From Candidatus Avimonas caecicola (GTDB lineage Bacteria; Bacillota; Clostridia; Oscillospirales; Acutalibacteraceae), in contig CAJFTG010000003.1 in the NCBI GenBank assembly GCA_904419875.1, positions 1 to 64,000 on the forward strand: a stretch of 64,000 nucleotides of DNA, written 5' to 3'. Position numbers and translations under genes: made by a program. Numbering within the stretch: the first letter of the stretch is position 1; every line of letters starts with the position of its first letter. A model generated the notes under the pieces. The model was not told the DNA's origin. It saw only the letters and a list, made by a program, of their open reading frames with translations, and searched no databases. Shown piece after piece: positions 56,525 to 64,000 of the stretch.

Positions 56525-56866
56525 TTGCAAGTTGCGCACCGCAGGTTTTTATTCTGAAGTTTTGTGCCCGCGTTTATGGCGGGCATCTTTTTTGTCAAAG
56601 GGAATAAGCATGCCGGTGACTTTTGCAAGAACCTCCCGCAAGCGAAGCCGAAGCGTGCCGCGTTTTTTCAAAACGCCACAAGCGAGCAGCGGAGGCTCAG
56701 CGTCCCCCTTTCCGGAAAAGTAAATGTTGCGGGGTCCGTTTTGTCCCGTCTTTACAGAAGAATGTCGAAAGAGGTTGATCGTTGCAAAAGGATCGGTCTC
56801 TTTTGGCTTTATGATTCCGGGGGGAAAATAGAAAGTATGCGGAAGGAAAAGCAAAGGGAAAAGCAA
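56525..56866. other. right junction region
   Basis: No gene is supported. The terminator at 56565-56592 lies here. Composition is intermediate between element and chromosome, so the element boundary is probably within the first ~60 bases. Confidence 0.45.
56565..56592 (+). terminator. intrinsic terminator in the right junction
   Basis: TGCCCGC (56565-56571), 7-base loop, GCGGGCA (56579-56585), then TCTTTTTT. Confidence 0.8.
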
Positions 56867-57370
56867 ATGGCAGAAATCGTGAAAGTTTACAAGGAGAAAG
56901 TTCCGGCAATGCGATTCATCGGGAAAAAGTACGACGATTTTGGGCATTGGGGCGATTGGTTCGCCAATGGCTGGTTTGATATTATTGAAAACGCAATGGG
57001 CGGCGTCGATTCGATTCGTCAGTTATGGAAAGACGGCGGCGCTTATGTCGGTCTCGAACGGCGCAAGGATGACGAACCCTTTGCGTATTGGATCGGCATG
57101 TTCGCCCAACCGGGCATTCAAGTTCCTGGCGGATTTTACTTTATTGATTTTCCAGAGACTTTTTTAGGCGTTTGCTGGATCTATGGAGAAGAGGGCGCAA
57201 CACACGGCATGACAGGCGCCTGTGCGCAAAAACTTGCGGATGAAGGCATAGAGATTGTGCCTGACCAAGACGGGGCGGTCTGGTCTTTTGAGAATTGTAC
57301 ATGCCCGCGGTTTACAACGCCGGATGAAAAAGGGAATGTCATACTGGATTATTGCTATTTTGTGAAATAA
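56867..57370 (+). CDS. GyrI-like/AraC effector-binding domain protein
   Basis: A 167-residue single-domain protein of the GyrI/SOUL-like small-molecule-binding fold (VYKEKVPAMRFIGKKYDD at the start; GIQVPGGFYFIDFPETFLGVC; C-terminal YCYFVK). There is no DNA-binding domain. Such stand-alone members bind drugs or hydrolyse cyclopropanoid compounds; the ligand is unknown here. AAGGG lies eight bases before ATG 56867; an ATG at 56837 is possible. Composition is less GC-rich than the chromosome, a sign of possible acquisition. Confidence 0.72.
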   Translation: MAEIVKVYKEKVPAMRFIGKKYDDFGHWGDWFANGWFDIIENAMGGVDSIRQLWKDGGAYVGLERRKDDEPFAYWIGMFAQPGIQVPGGFYFIDFPETFLGVCWIYGEEGATHGMTGACAQKLADEGIEIVPDQDGAVWSFENCTCPRFTTPDEKGNVILDYCYFVK

Positions 57371-57798
57371 GCAGATTTCGGATTCGAGAGTTCCAGTCTC
57401 TGCTCTGTTTTTCAAACCGATTTTTTGTACCACCATTGCCGGCGGCCGGCAATTCGCGGCGAGCCGCCGGCCGTTTGATCGAGCGGCCCGACCGGGAGCG
57501 GTGTCTTTTTGTTGCGTAAACCCAAGCCTGCGGCGGGCAAGCCGTGCTCCGCCGGCTTTTTCTGTGCTGAAGCGTTCCGCCTGCGTTTATGAACAGACGC
57601 CCTGCTGCCAACACATCCTAAAAAAGCGCAGTTTAAGGCAACCTTAAACTGCGCTTTTGTTTGGCGCTTTCGCATGAATAAGTCCCCGCTGAAGCCAGAG
57701 GCAGGACTCCAATCTGGGCGCGAGAATCCGGAAAGCGCAAAACAAAAGGGATAAAAAGCTTTGAGCAATCCCGGCTGCCGCGGCGCTCCCGGGAGGGC
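57371..57798. other. intergenic region with two hairpins and repeat copy 3
   Basis: No gene is supported. A hairpin with arms AGCCTGCGGCGG/CCGCCGGCT followed by TTTTT (about 57530-57565) may end the GyrI-like transcript. Repeat copy 3 follows at 57622. Confidence 0.55.
57622..57720 (+). repeat. dispersed repeat family, copy 3
   Basis: A perfect 17-bp stem with a 3-base loop (57622-57658), then a tail (57659-57682) that matches the tail of copy 1 at 20 of 24 positions and ends CGCATGAATAAG. As in copy 1, a further small hairpin (AGTCC/GGACT) follows the tail. Confidence 0.7.
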
Positions 57799-58317
57799 TT
57801 ACCCGGGAAGGCGGTCTGTGCGCAGCAGGGAGTACATGCAGTAGTCGAGAATTTCCCCGCCCTTGCACACCCCGGCGCGCATCACGCCCTCCAGGGAGAA
57901 GCCGGCTTTTTCCAGCACCCGGCGGGAAGCGGCGTTGCGGGCGAAGGGTTCGGCATAAATCCGCACAATCGCCCAGCGTTCAAAGCCGAGGCGGCAGATT
58001 TCCTTTACGGCTTCGGTCATAATCCCCCGGCCCCAGAAGTCCTCGGCCAGCCAGTAGCCGAGTTCGGCGCTCCGGCGATAAACGTCCCCGCCGAGGGTCA
58101 GGGAGACGTTCCCCGCGGCGGCGCCGTCCACCTCAATCACCCGGAGAAGCTCCCGGCTTTCATCCGCGCCGCAGCAGTAGGCGGCATAGCTTTCCGCATC
58201 CTCCCGCGTATACGGGGAAGGGAAGAGGTCCCGCAGGTTGGCGGCGATTTTGGGGTTATCGGCAAAGCGGGCGATGGACGCGGCGTCCGCCGCCGTCCAT
58301 CTGCGCAGAATCACCAT
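57799..58317 (-). CDS. GNAT acetyltransferase, RimJ/RimL-like
   Basis: A 172-residue acetyltransferase. LGYWLAEDFWGRGIMTEAVK (about 85-104) is the RimJ/RimL-type motif A, and NAASRRVLEKAGF (about 131-143) the following motif. Members acetylate protein N-termini or small amines. ATG 58317 is chosen over 58362 because GGAAAGGAGAA lies just upstream. It lies downstream of a heterodimeric ABC exporter on the same strand, 78 bases away. Confidence 0.87.
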   Translation of the reverse strand: MVILRRWTAADAASIARFADNPKIAANLRDLFPSPYTREDAESYAAYCCGADESRELLRVIEVDGAAAGNVSLTLGGDVYRRSAELGYWLAEDFWGRGIMTEAVKEICRLGFERWAIVRIYAEPFARNAASRRVLEKAGFSLEGVMRAGVCKGGEILDYCMYSLLRTDRLPG

Positions 58318-58394
58318 CGTACAGTTCTCCTTTCCATATAGAAAACGGGCTGCCGACGCCATGGCGTTGGCAGCCCGCTGCCTGCCGGCAGCGG

Positions 58395-60197
58395 TCAGTT
58401 GGCCGCCGGCGCCGGCACGCCCTGATCCTGGGCCTGGGCGGTGTACAGCGCATGGTACAGCCCGTGTTTGGCCAGCAGCTCGTCATGGCTGCCTTCCTCC
58501 AGGATGCTTTTGTTCCCGATATACAGGATTCGGTCGCAGTTTTTGATGGTGGACAGGCGGTGGGCGATGATCAGGGAGGTGCGCCCCTTCAGCAGCGCCT
58601 GGATGCCTTCCTGGAGAAGCCGCTCGGTCTTGGTGTCGATGGAGGAGGTGGCCTCGTCCAGAATCAGGATTTTCGGGTCGGACAGCAGGGTGCGGGCAAA
58701 CGCGATGAGCTGCTTCTGCCCCTGGGAGAGCCGGCTGCCCCGTTCGTTGACCTCGGTGTAATAGCCGCGCTCCATTTCGCAGATGAAATCGTGGGCGCGC
58801 ACCGCCTTGGCGGCCTCCATCACCTCGTCGTCGGTCGCGTCCAGACGCCCGTAGCGGATGTTATCCATGATGGTGCCGCTGAAAATGAAGCTGTCCTGCA
58901 GCATAATCCCCATCTGGGTGCGCAGGGAGTGGAGGGTGACGCGGGAGATGTCGTACTTGTCGTCCACGATCACCGCCCCGCCGCTGAGGTTGTAGAACCG
59001 GCTGATCAGGTTGACCACCGTGGTCTTTCCCGCGCCGGTGGGGCCCACCAGGGCGATGCTCTGGCCGGCTTCCACGGTGAAGTTCAGGTGCTCCAGGATG
59101 TTGATCCCGGGTTCATAGGCGAAGGTGACATCCCGGAAGGTGACTTTGCCCCGGATTTCGGGCAGGTCGGGCGCGCCGGGCAGGTCGTCCACCACCACCG
59201 GCTCGTCCATGGTCTCAAAGATGCGCTCCAGATAAGCAATGTTGTTGATGAAGTTGTTGTAGATGTTGGCCAGGTTGGTGATCGGCTGCCAGAAGCGGCT
59301 GACGTAGTTCCCCATAGCCATGATTACGCCGAAGGAGACGAAGGCGCCGCCCATCCAGTACACGCCGGCGATGTACATGACGGTGAACACGATCTGAGTC
59401 AGCACCTCGGAGCATACCCACACCGAGTTGTTGATGTAAATTGCCTTGAGCCAGGCCTGGCGGCAGGCTTCCGCCAGCCGGCGCATGATGCCGATGTTTT
59501 CCTCCTGCCGGGTGAAAAGCTGGCTGACCCGCACGCCGTCGATGCTCTCGGCCAGGTAGGCGTTGTAATTGGAATTTTTGTTGGACTGCCGCTGCCACGC
59601 CTTGCGCTGCCGGGGCTTCAGGATCAGGATGATCGCCACAAAAACCGGCAGCCCGCCGATGATGATCCACGACAGGGTGACATCGGTGGAAAACATGAAC
59701 ACCACGATAAAGACGATGTTCACGATTTCCAGCACCATGTTGATGATCCCGTTCGAGAGCATGTCGGCCACCGAGTTGACGTAGTTGATGACCCGCACCA
59801 GGATCTTCCCGGCGGGGCGGGAGTCATAATAGCTGAAGGGGAGCTTCTGCAGGTGGGCGAACAGGTCTTCGCGGATGTCATAGATGATGTCCTGGCTGAC
59901 GTGCGCCATGATGCGGGAGCGGATGGTGGTGAACGCAATGCTGACCAGGGTGAGGCCGATAAAGAGGACGGCCATCCGGCCCAGCAGCCCGTAATCCTGG
60001 TTGGGCACCGCATCGTCCAGCACCCACTGCATGATTTTGGGCCCGAACAGCCCCGCCACGCTGGCCAGGGCGCTGAGCGCGAAAGCGGCGATCATCTGCC
60101 ATTTGTGCCGTTTGATGTACTTGAAAGCGCGCTTGAGGTGGGCAAAGCTGAAGGGGGATTCCAGGGTTTCGTCCACGTCGAACTTGTTTCTGGCCAT
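58395..60197 (-). CDS. heterodimeric ABC exporter subunit B (consensus ATPase site)
   Basis: A 600-residue fused membrane/ATPase protein of the multidrug type: six membrane helices (about 25-325), then Walker A GPTGAGKTT (about 393-401), signature LSQGQ (variant of LSGGQ), Walker B ILILDEA with catalytic Glu, and H-loop AHR. With the upstream gene it forms a BmrCD/TM287-288-like heterodimer: this subunit has the catalytic Glu but the non-consensus signature. Its start overlaps the partner's stop by one base (TGATG). Confidence 0.9.
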   Translation of the reverse strand: MARNKFDVDETLESPFSFAHLKRAFKYIKRHKWQMIAAFALSALASVAGLFGPKIMQWVLDDAVPNQDYGLLGRMAVLFIGLTLVSIAFTTIRSRIMAHVSQDIIYDIREDLFAHLQKLPFSYYDSRPAGKILVRVINYVNSVADMLSNGIINMVLEIVNIVFIVVFMFSTDVTLSWIIIGGLPVFVAIILILKPRQRKAWQRQSNKNSNYNAYLAESIDGVRVSQLFTRQEENIGIMRRLAEACRQAWLKAIYINNSVWVCSEVLTQIVFTVMYIAGVYWMGGAFVSFGVIMAMGNYVSRFWQPITNLANIYNNFINNIAYLERIFETMDEPVVVDDLPGAPDLPEIRGKVTFRDVTFAYEPGINILEHLNFTVEAGQSIALVGPTGAGKTTVVNLISRFYNLSGGAVIVDDKYDISRVTLHSLRTQMGIMLQDSFIFSGTIMDNIRYGRLDATDDEVMEAAKAVRAHDFICEMERGYYTEVNERGSRLSQGQKQLIAFARTLLSDPKILILDEATSSIDTKTERLLQEGIQALLKGRTSLIIAHRLSTIKNCDRILYIGNKSILEEGSHDELLAKHGLYHALYTAQAQDQGVPAPAAN

Positions 60198-61975
60198 CAG
60201 CAGGCACCTCCTTCCGCCGCCGGGGCGGGCGCTGTTTCGCCGGACGCCGCCCCGGGCAGGTCGTTTTGCAGGGCGAAGGTCTCCCAGTAATACCCGCGGT
60301 TGCGCAGCAGCTCCTCGTGGGTGCCGCGCTCCGCGATTTTCCCGTGTTGGAGCACGAGGATCTGATCCGCGTCCTTGACGGAGGAGATCCGCTGGGCAAT
60401 GATGATCTTGGTGCAGGGGAAGGGCAGCCGGCGCAGCTGTTCCTGAATGTATTTTTCGGTTTCCATGTCCACCGCGGAGGTGGTGTCGTCCAGCACCAGC
60501 ACCGCAGGGCGGATCGCCATGGCGCGGGCCAGCGCAATCCGCTGCTTCTGCCCGCCGGAAAGGCCGACGCCCCGCTCTCCCACGATGGTGTCGTAGCCTT
60601 CCGGCATCTTGGTCACAAAGTCGTCGGCCGCCGCGCGGCGGGCGAAATCGCGCGCCTCCTCCTCGCTCAGGGAGAGGTCGCCGAAGGCGACGTTGCCCTC
60701 CACCGTGTCGGAGAAAAGGAAAACATCCTGGGTGGCGGTGCCCACGGCGCCGCGCAGCTGCTGCAGCTTCCACCGGCGGACATCGCAGCCGTCCATCCGC
60801 ACCGCGCCGCCCTTCACATCGTAGAAGCGGGAAAGGAGATTGATGATGGTGGTCTTGCCCGATCCGGTCGGCCCCATGATGGCGAGGGTCTGGCCGGGCT
60901 TCACGTCAAAGCTGACGTGGTCGAGCACCTTGACCGGGCCGAAGGAGAAGGAAACGTCGTCAAACTCGATGCGGCCTTCCACCGTCGGATGATCCTCGGC
61001 GTCGGGACGGTCGGAGATCAGCGGGCGGCCGTAATAAATCTCGATGATCTTGTTGGCCGAGGTGAAAAACCGCTGGATATCGTTAATCAGGTTCCCCAGG
61101 TTGCGCATGGGATTGGCGAGCGCCCAGGACAGGGAGGTGAAGATCGACAGCCCGCCGGCCGTCAGCTGGCCCTTCATGATGAAAAAACCGCCCAGAAAGA
61201 TTGTGATGAGGGTCATCAGGTTGGCCAGGGTTTCGATAAAGGGGTAAAAGGTAAGCCAGAGCTTGTTGATGGAAAGGTTGGCGTCCCGGTAATTCTTGTT
61301 TTTCTCATGGAAACGCTCTTTTTCATAGGCTTCCCGGGTGAAGGCTTTCACCACCCGGTTGCCCGCGATGTTTTCCTGGGCGGCCGTGTTCATTTCCGAA
61401 AGGCGCTCCCGCATGGCGACGAATTTCGGATGCACCATTTTGGAGTACACCTTGGTAATGATCATCAGCAGCGGGGTCACCGCCAGCAGCGCCAGGGTGA
61501 GCTGCCAGTTGACGAAAAAGAAGAACAGCAGGGTGGAGGTGAACATCATCACGCAGTCCACCACCTGATAGGCCAGGTAAGACAGGAAATGGCGGCACCA
61601 GTCCAGGTCCCCGGAGAGCCGGGTCATCAGATCTCCGGTGCGGTGGCGGTCGAAAAAGGCGCTTTCCTGATACTGCAGCACCCGGAACAGGTGCACGCGC
61701 AGGTTGTAGACGACATGCTGCGAAGCCTTTTCAAAGGTGATAATCATGAAAAACCGCAGGCCCAGCCGGGTGAACTGCACCGCCAGCATACCGGCCAGCA
61801 GGGGGATGAGGGGCTCCGGGTTCTGCGCCATGATTACATCGTCCATCAGCAGGGAGGTCAAATAGGGGTTGATCAGCAGCATCGCGCTGGTGACCGCGGC
61901 CAGGACCAGCGCCAGGATGTACATTACGCGGTATTGCCTGCCCATGTTTTTCCACAGCCATCGTATAGGAAACAT
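60197..61975 (-). CDS. heterodimeric ABC exporter subunit A (degenerate ATPase site)
   Basis: A 592-residue ABC exporter half: six membrane helices (about 20-310), Walker A GPTGSGKTT (about 378-386), signature LSGGQ, and Walker B VLVLDDT, in which Asp replaces the catalytic Glu. Together with subunit B this gives one active and one degenerate site, the arrangement of heterodimeric drug/peptide exporters. The C-terminus is an Ala/Pro-rich tail. ATG 61975 follows AAAGGAA; an upstream in-frame start lacks a ribosome site. Confidence 0.9.
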   Translation of the reverse strand: MFPIRWLWKNMGRQYRVMYILALVLAAVTSAMLLINPYLTSLLMDDVIMAQNPEPLIPLLAGMLAVQFTRLGLRFFMIITFEKASQHVVYNLRVHLFRVLQYQESAFFDRHRTGDLMTRLSGDLDWCRHFLSYLAYQVVDCVMMFTSTLLFFFFVNWQLTLALLAVTPLLMIITKVYSKMVHPKFVAMRERLSEMNTAAQENIAGNRVVKAFTREAYEKERFHEKNKNYRDANLSINKLWLTFYPFIETLANLMTLITIFLGGFFIMKGQLTAGGLSIFTSLSWALANPMRNLGNLINDIQRFFTSANKIIEIYYGRPLISDRPDAEDHPTVEGRIEFDDVSFSFGPVKVLDHVSFDVKPGQTLAIMGPTGSGKTTIINLLSRFYDVKGGAVRMDGCDVRRWKLQQLRGAVGTATQDVFLFSDTVEGNVAFGDLSLSEEEARDFARRAAADDFVTKMPEGYDTIVGERGVGLSGGQKQRIALARAMAIRPAVLVLDDTTSAVDMETEKYIQEQLRRLPFPCTKIIIAQRISSVKDADQILVLQHGKIAERGTHEELLRNRGYYWETFALQNDLPGAASGETAPAPAAEGGAC

Positions 61976-62127
61976 TGGATCACCGTTCCTTTCCCGTATA
62001 AACAGGAGGGCGTCTGTGCGTTTGAACCGTTTTGCTTGACGCAAACATTATAGCGAATGGTTCAAAAAAAGATAGCCCCTTGGCGAAGAAATGCTGTACG
62101 AATTTTCTGTGAAAAAATTAGAACAAA

Positions 62128-63093
62128 TTATATATTTATTTCTACAACACGGCGGCATAGCGACGCCAGATCGTCCAGCGTCTCGATTTTCCCGGCTTCC
62201 GCCCGCAGGCCGGCCGCTCCCCGCAGCCCCCGCATATACCAGGCGGCGTGTTTGCGCGCCTCCCGCAGGGCGACCCGTTCGCCCTTGAGCCGCGCCGCCT
62301 CGGAAACCTGGCGCAGCAGCGCCTCCATTCGCTTGGAGACCGGCGGGTCGGGCAGCCGCGTCCCGTGGGAGAGGTAGGCTTCGATCTGGGAGAACAGCCA
62401 GGGCGCCCCGAGCGCGCCCCGCCCCACCATGATGAGGTCGCAGCCCGTCTGCTCATACATGGCGGCGGCCGCTTCCGGCGAGGTCACGTCCCCGTTGCCG
62501 ATGACCGGGATGGCGACCGCCTTCTTGACCTCCCGGATGATATCCCAGTCCGCGGGCGGGGCGTACATCTGCTCCCTGGTGCGGCCGTGAACGGCGACGG
62601 CGGCCGCGCCGCCCGCCTCCACCGCCTGCGCCACTTCCACGGCGTTGGCCTCGGCGGCGGAATAGCCCTTGCGGATTTTGGCGGTGACCGGCACCGGCAC
62701 CGCCCCGGCGACGGCGGCAACGATCTGCCGGCAGAGCTCCGGCTCGCGCATCAGGGCGCTGCCGCAGTGGTTCCCCGCGACCTTGGGGGCGGGGCAGCCC
62801 ATATTGATGTCGATTACGTCCGGGCGGCGCCGCATCGCCAGCCGGGCGGCGCGGGCCATGATTTCCGGGTCGTCCCCGAACAGCTGCACGGCGGCGGGGC
62901 GCTCCGCCCCGTCCAGCTCCAGCAGCTCGCCGCTCTTTTTGTCCTGAAAGCACAGGCCCTTGGCGCTCACCATCTCGCCGACCACATAGGCCGCGCCGAA
63001 TTCCACGCAGAGCTTGCGGAAGGCGCGGTCCGCCACCCCCGCCATGGGCGCGAGCGCGGCGTGCCCTGCGATCTCCACCGAACCGATGCGCAT
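62128..63093 (-). CDS. dusB: tRNA-dihydrouridine synthase B
   Basis: A 321-residue FMN enzyme that reduces uridine to dihydrouridine in the tRNA D-loop. APMAGVADRAFR (FMN/start of barrel), NMGCPAPKV with the catalytic Cys (about 99), HGRTREQMY (about 168-176) and GRGALGAPW are all present. It is divergent from polA. The start has no strong ribosome site but the N-terminus matches the family. Confidence 0.93.
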   Translation of the reverse strand: MRIGSVEIAGHAALAPMAGVADRAFRKLCVEFGAAYVVGEMVSAKGLCFQDKKSGELLELDGAERPAAVQLFGDDPEIMARAARLAMRRRPDVIDINMGCPAPKVAGNHCGSALMREPELCRQIVAAVAGAVPVPVTAKIRKGYSAAEANAVEVAQAVEAGGAAAVAVHGRTREQMYAPPADWDIIREVKKAVAIPVIGNGDVTSPEAAAAMYEQTGCDLIMVGRGALGAPWLFSQIEAYLSHGTRLPDPPVSKRMEALLRQVSEAARLKGERVALREARKHAAWYMRGLRGAAGLRAEAGKIETLDDLASLCRRVVEINI

Positions 63094-63188
63094 GTCCGAA
63101 TCCCCCTCGCTGTTTCACTCCGAGTTGTTTCATTATACCGGACGGCGGATAATTAATCAATGCGCCGCCCGGAAAATCCCGCGAAAGG

Positions 63189-63217
63189 TTGGTTTTGGCC
63201 AAAAAGGATGGTATACT
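63189..63217 (+). promoter_or_regulatory. promoter of polA
   Basis: TTGGTT (63189-63194), 17-base spacer, TATACT (63212-63217), with extended TG. The leader of about 180 bases contains the 19-bp repeats. Confidence 0.7.
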
Positions 63218-63267
63218 ATACGGGACAGCCGGGCGCATCCCGGGATACTCCCCTATCGGGGAACCGC

Positions 63268-63324
63268 CGTATCCCCGGGGAACCGCCGTATCCCTGGGGA
63301 ACCGCTGTATCCCCGGGGAATGCA
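63268..63324. repeat. 19-bp tandem repeat, 3 units, each centred on CCCCGGGG
   Basis: Units CGTATCCCCGGGGAACCGC, CGTATCCCTGGGGAACCGC, TGTATCCCCGGGGAATGCA, with a partial unit before. Each carries a short palindrome. They lie in the transcribed leader of polA. Confidence 0.92.
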
Positions 63325-63403
63325 TCCCGCGGAAACCGTATCCGCGGCGTTGCGGGAAGACGGATGCCCGGGGAGGAAAAAAGGACACAAGGAGGCAAGG
63401 CCC

Positions 63404-64000
63404 ATGCGGCTTTTACTGCTCGACGGCAACAGCATCGTCAACCGTGCGTTTTACGGGGTAAAGCTGCTGTCCACCAAGGACGGCCGGTATACCAACGCGC
63501 TGTTCGGGTTTCTCAATATCCTGCAGAAGCTGCGGGACGACGTGCAGCCCGACGGGATTGCGGCGGCGTTCGATCTGCACGCCCCCACCTTCCGCCATCG
63601 GGAATACGCCGAATATAAGGCGGGCCGCAAGGGGATGCCGGAGGAATTAAGGGAGCAGATGCCGGTTCTCAAGGAGCTGCTGGTTCTTATGGGCATCCAT
63701 GTGGTGGAAAAGGAAGGGTATGAGGCGGACGACATCCTCGGCACCCTTTCCGACGCCGCCAGGGAGCAGGGGGCGCCCTGCTACATTGCTACCGGGGATC
63801 GCGATTCCCTTCAGTTGGTGGGGGAGGGGGTGACGGTCCTGTTGGCCGGCACCAAGATGGGCCGGCCCGAAACCACCGTGTTCGACCGGCCCGCCATCCG
63901 GGAAAAATACGGGCTGGAGCCGGAACAGCTCATCGACCTCAAGGCCCTGATGGGGGATGCGAGCGACCATATCCCCGGGGTGCCGGGGGTGGGAGAGAAG
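63404..64000 (+). CDS. polA: DNA polymerase I, 5' part (5'-3' exonuclease domain), truncated by window end
   Basis: The first 199 codons. The N-terminal MRLLLLDGNSIVNRAFYG and the FEN1-like metal site residues are visible: AAFD (about 49-52), GYEADDILGT (about 106-115), ATGDRDS (about 127-133) and LMGDASDHIPGVPGVGEK at the window edge (helix-hairpin-helix start). It repairs DNA and removes RNA primers. AAGGAGG lies nine bases upstream of the ATG. The polymerase domain lies outside the window. Confidence 0.95.
   Translation, partial: MRLLLLDGNSIVNRAFYGVKLLSTKDGRYTNALFGFLNILQKLRDDVQPDGIAAAFDLHAPTFRHREYAEYKAGRKGMPEELREQMPVLKELLVLMGIHVVEKEGYEADDILGTLSDAAREQGAPCYIATGDRDSLQLVGEGVTVLLAGTKMGRPETTVFDRPAIREKYGLEPEQLIDLKALMGDASDHIPGVPGVGEK

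Larger units (their letters stand above)
63094..63403. other. dusB-polA divergent region
   Basis: Holds the polA promoter (63189-63217), the 19-bp tandem repeats (63268-63324) and the AAGGAGG site of polA. No small gene is supported. Confidence 0.7.

Noticed and set aside
40035-56600. Integration into tRNA-Ala with a duplicated 3' end
   Set aside because: No copy of the tRNA 3' end (TTCGAATCCCCT...) is found at the right side. The likely integrase is a serine recombinase, which does not need such a site.
60198-60773. A longer, N-terminally extended version of exporter subunit B
   Set aside because: The extra 190 residues are an off-frame reading of subunit A. The real start is the ATG at 60197, coupled by TGATG.
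58452-62053. Two long plus-strand frames opposite the ABC exporter genes
   Set aside because: Both are antisense shadows of well-defined ABC subunits with intact Walker motifs.
8241-63324. CRISPR array
   Set aside because: The tandem repeats seen have 9-19-base units with no spacers, and no cas genes are present.

Overview
The window looks like a piece of a GC-rich Clostridia chromosome, probably a gut Oscillospirales/Ruminococcaceae-type bacterium. The signs are Gram-positive ribosome binding sites (AGGAGG-like), TTGACA/TATAAT-type promoters, a YmfF/YmfH pair, a DusB next to polA, and a mobile element carrying TnpV, a Cys-rich VLP protein, a MOB_P-type relaxase and a large serine recombinase, all typical of gut Firmicutes. 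The assignment rests on gene content and composition, not on a database search.

Layout. 0.2-2.4 kb: NatAB-like ABC exporter (minus). 2.9-7.7 kb: envelope genes (left-handed beta-helix acyltransferase-like protein, M23 peptidase, DUF4163/DUF3298 protein, RodA). 8.4-13.0 kb: a P-loop kinase, tsaE-tsaB (tRNA t6A), upp, a YkuE-like phosphoesterase and a zinc-ribbon membrane protein. 13.2-17.8 kb: a small zinc-finger protein, an AAC(3)-family acetyltransferase, and galE divergent from a nucleotidyltransferase + sugar-1-kinase pair that together resemble the GalNAc/GlcNAc salvage part of the lacto-N-biose pathway. 18.2-21.6 kb: DEAD-box helicase, then a long structured leader ahead of a 3D-domain cell-wall protein. 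22.5-27.7 kb (minus): GNAT, folD, lgt, ymfH, ymfF. 28.0-35.5 kb: a 2,514-residue cyclic beta-1,2-glucan synthase-like protein. 36.4-39.6 kb: a Crp/Fnr regulator with an NMT1/SsuA-type ABC importer. 39.96 kb: tRNA-Ala(CGC).

From about 40.1 to 56.5 kb the composition falls and the genes become accessory. First comes an AT-rich three-gene module (serine-dehydrogenase-proteinase-like ClpP-fold protein, Panacea/DUF4065 antitoxin, small putative toxin) lying between two near-identical terminators. Next is an integrative mobilizable element: small ORF, TnpV, a restriction-modification-like operon, a tyrosine recombinase, a sigma-like HTH protein, Cys-rich VLP, ParM/ParR-like pair, candidate oriT, MobC, relaxase, ParB and large serine recombinase. 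The most notable feature is a 272-bp invertible-looking segment (23-bp inverted repeats at 48153-48175 and 48402-48424). It lies beside the tyrosine recombinase, carries the only good promoter for the three-gene methyltransferase/methyltransferase/GIY-YIG-helicase operon, and has two terminators pointing the other way. As sequenced it is in the orientation expected to be ON. Inversion would remove the promoter and put the terminators in front of the operon.

From 56.5 kb the chromosome resumes: a GyrI-like protein, a GNAT, a heterodimeric ABC exporter, dusB, and the 5' part of polA running off the right end. Intergenic spaces are long for a bacterium. They hold short tandem repeats with 9-12-bp or 19-bp periods, polypurine tracts, and at least three members of a dispersed hairpin-tailed repeat family (6.2, 22.2-22.5 and 57.6 kb).
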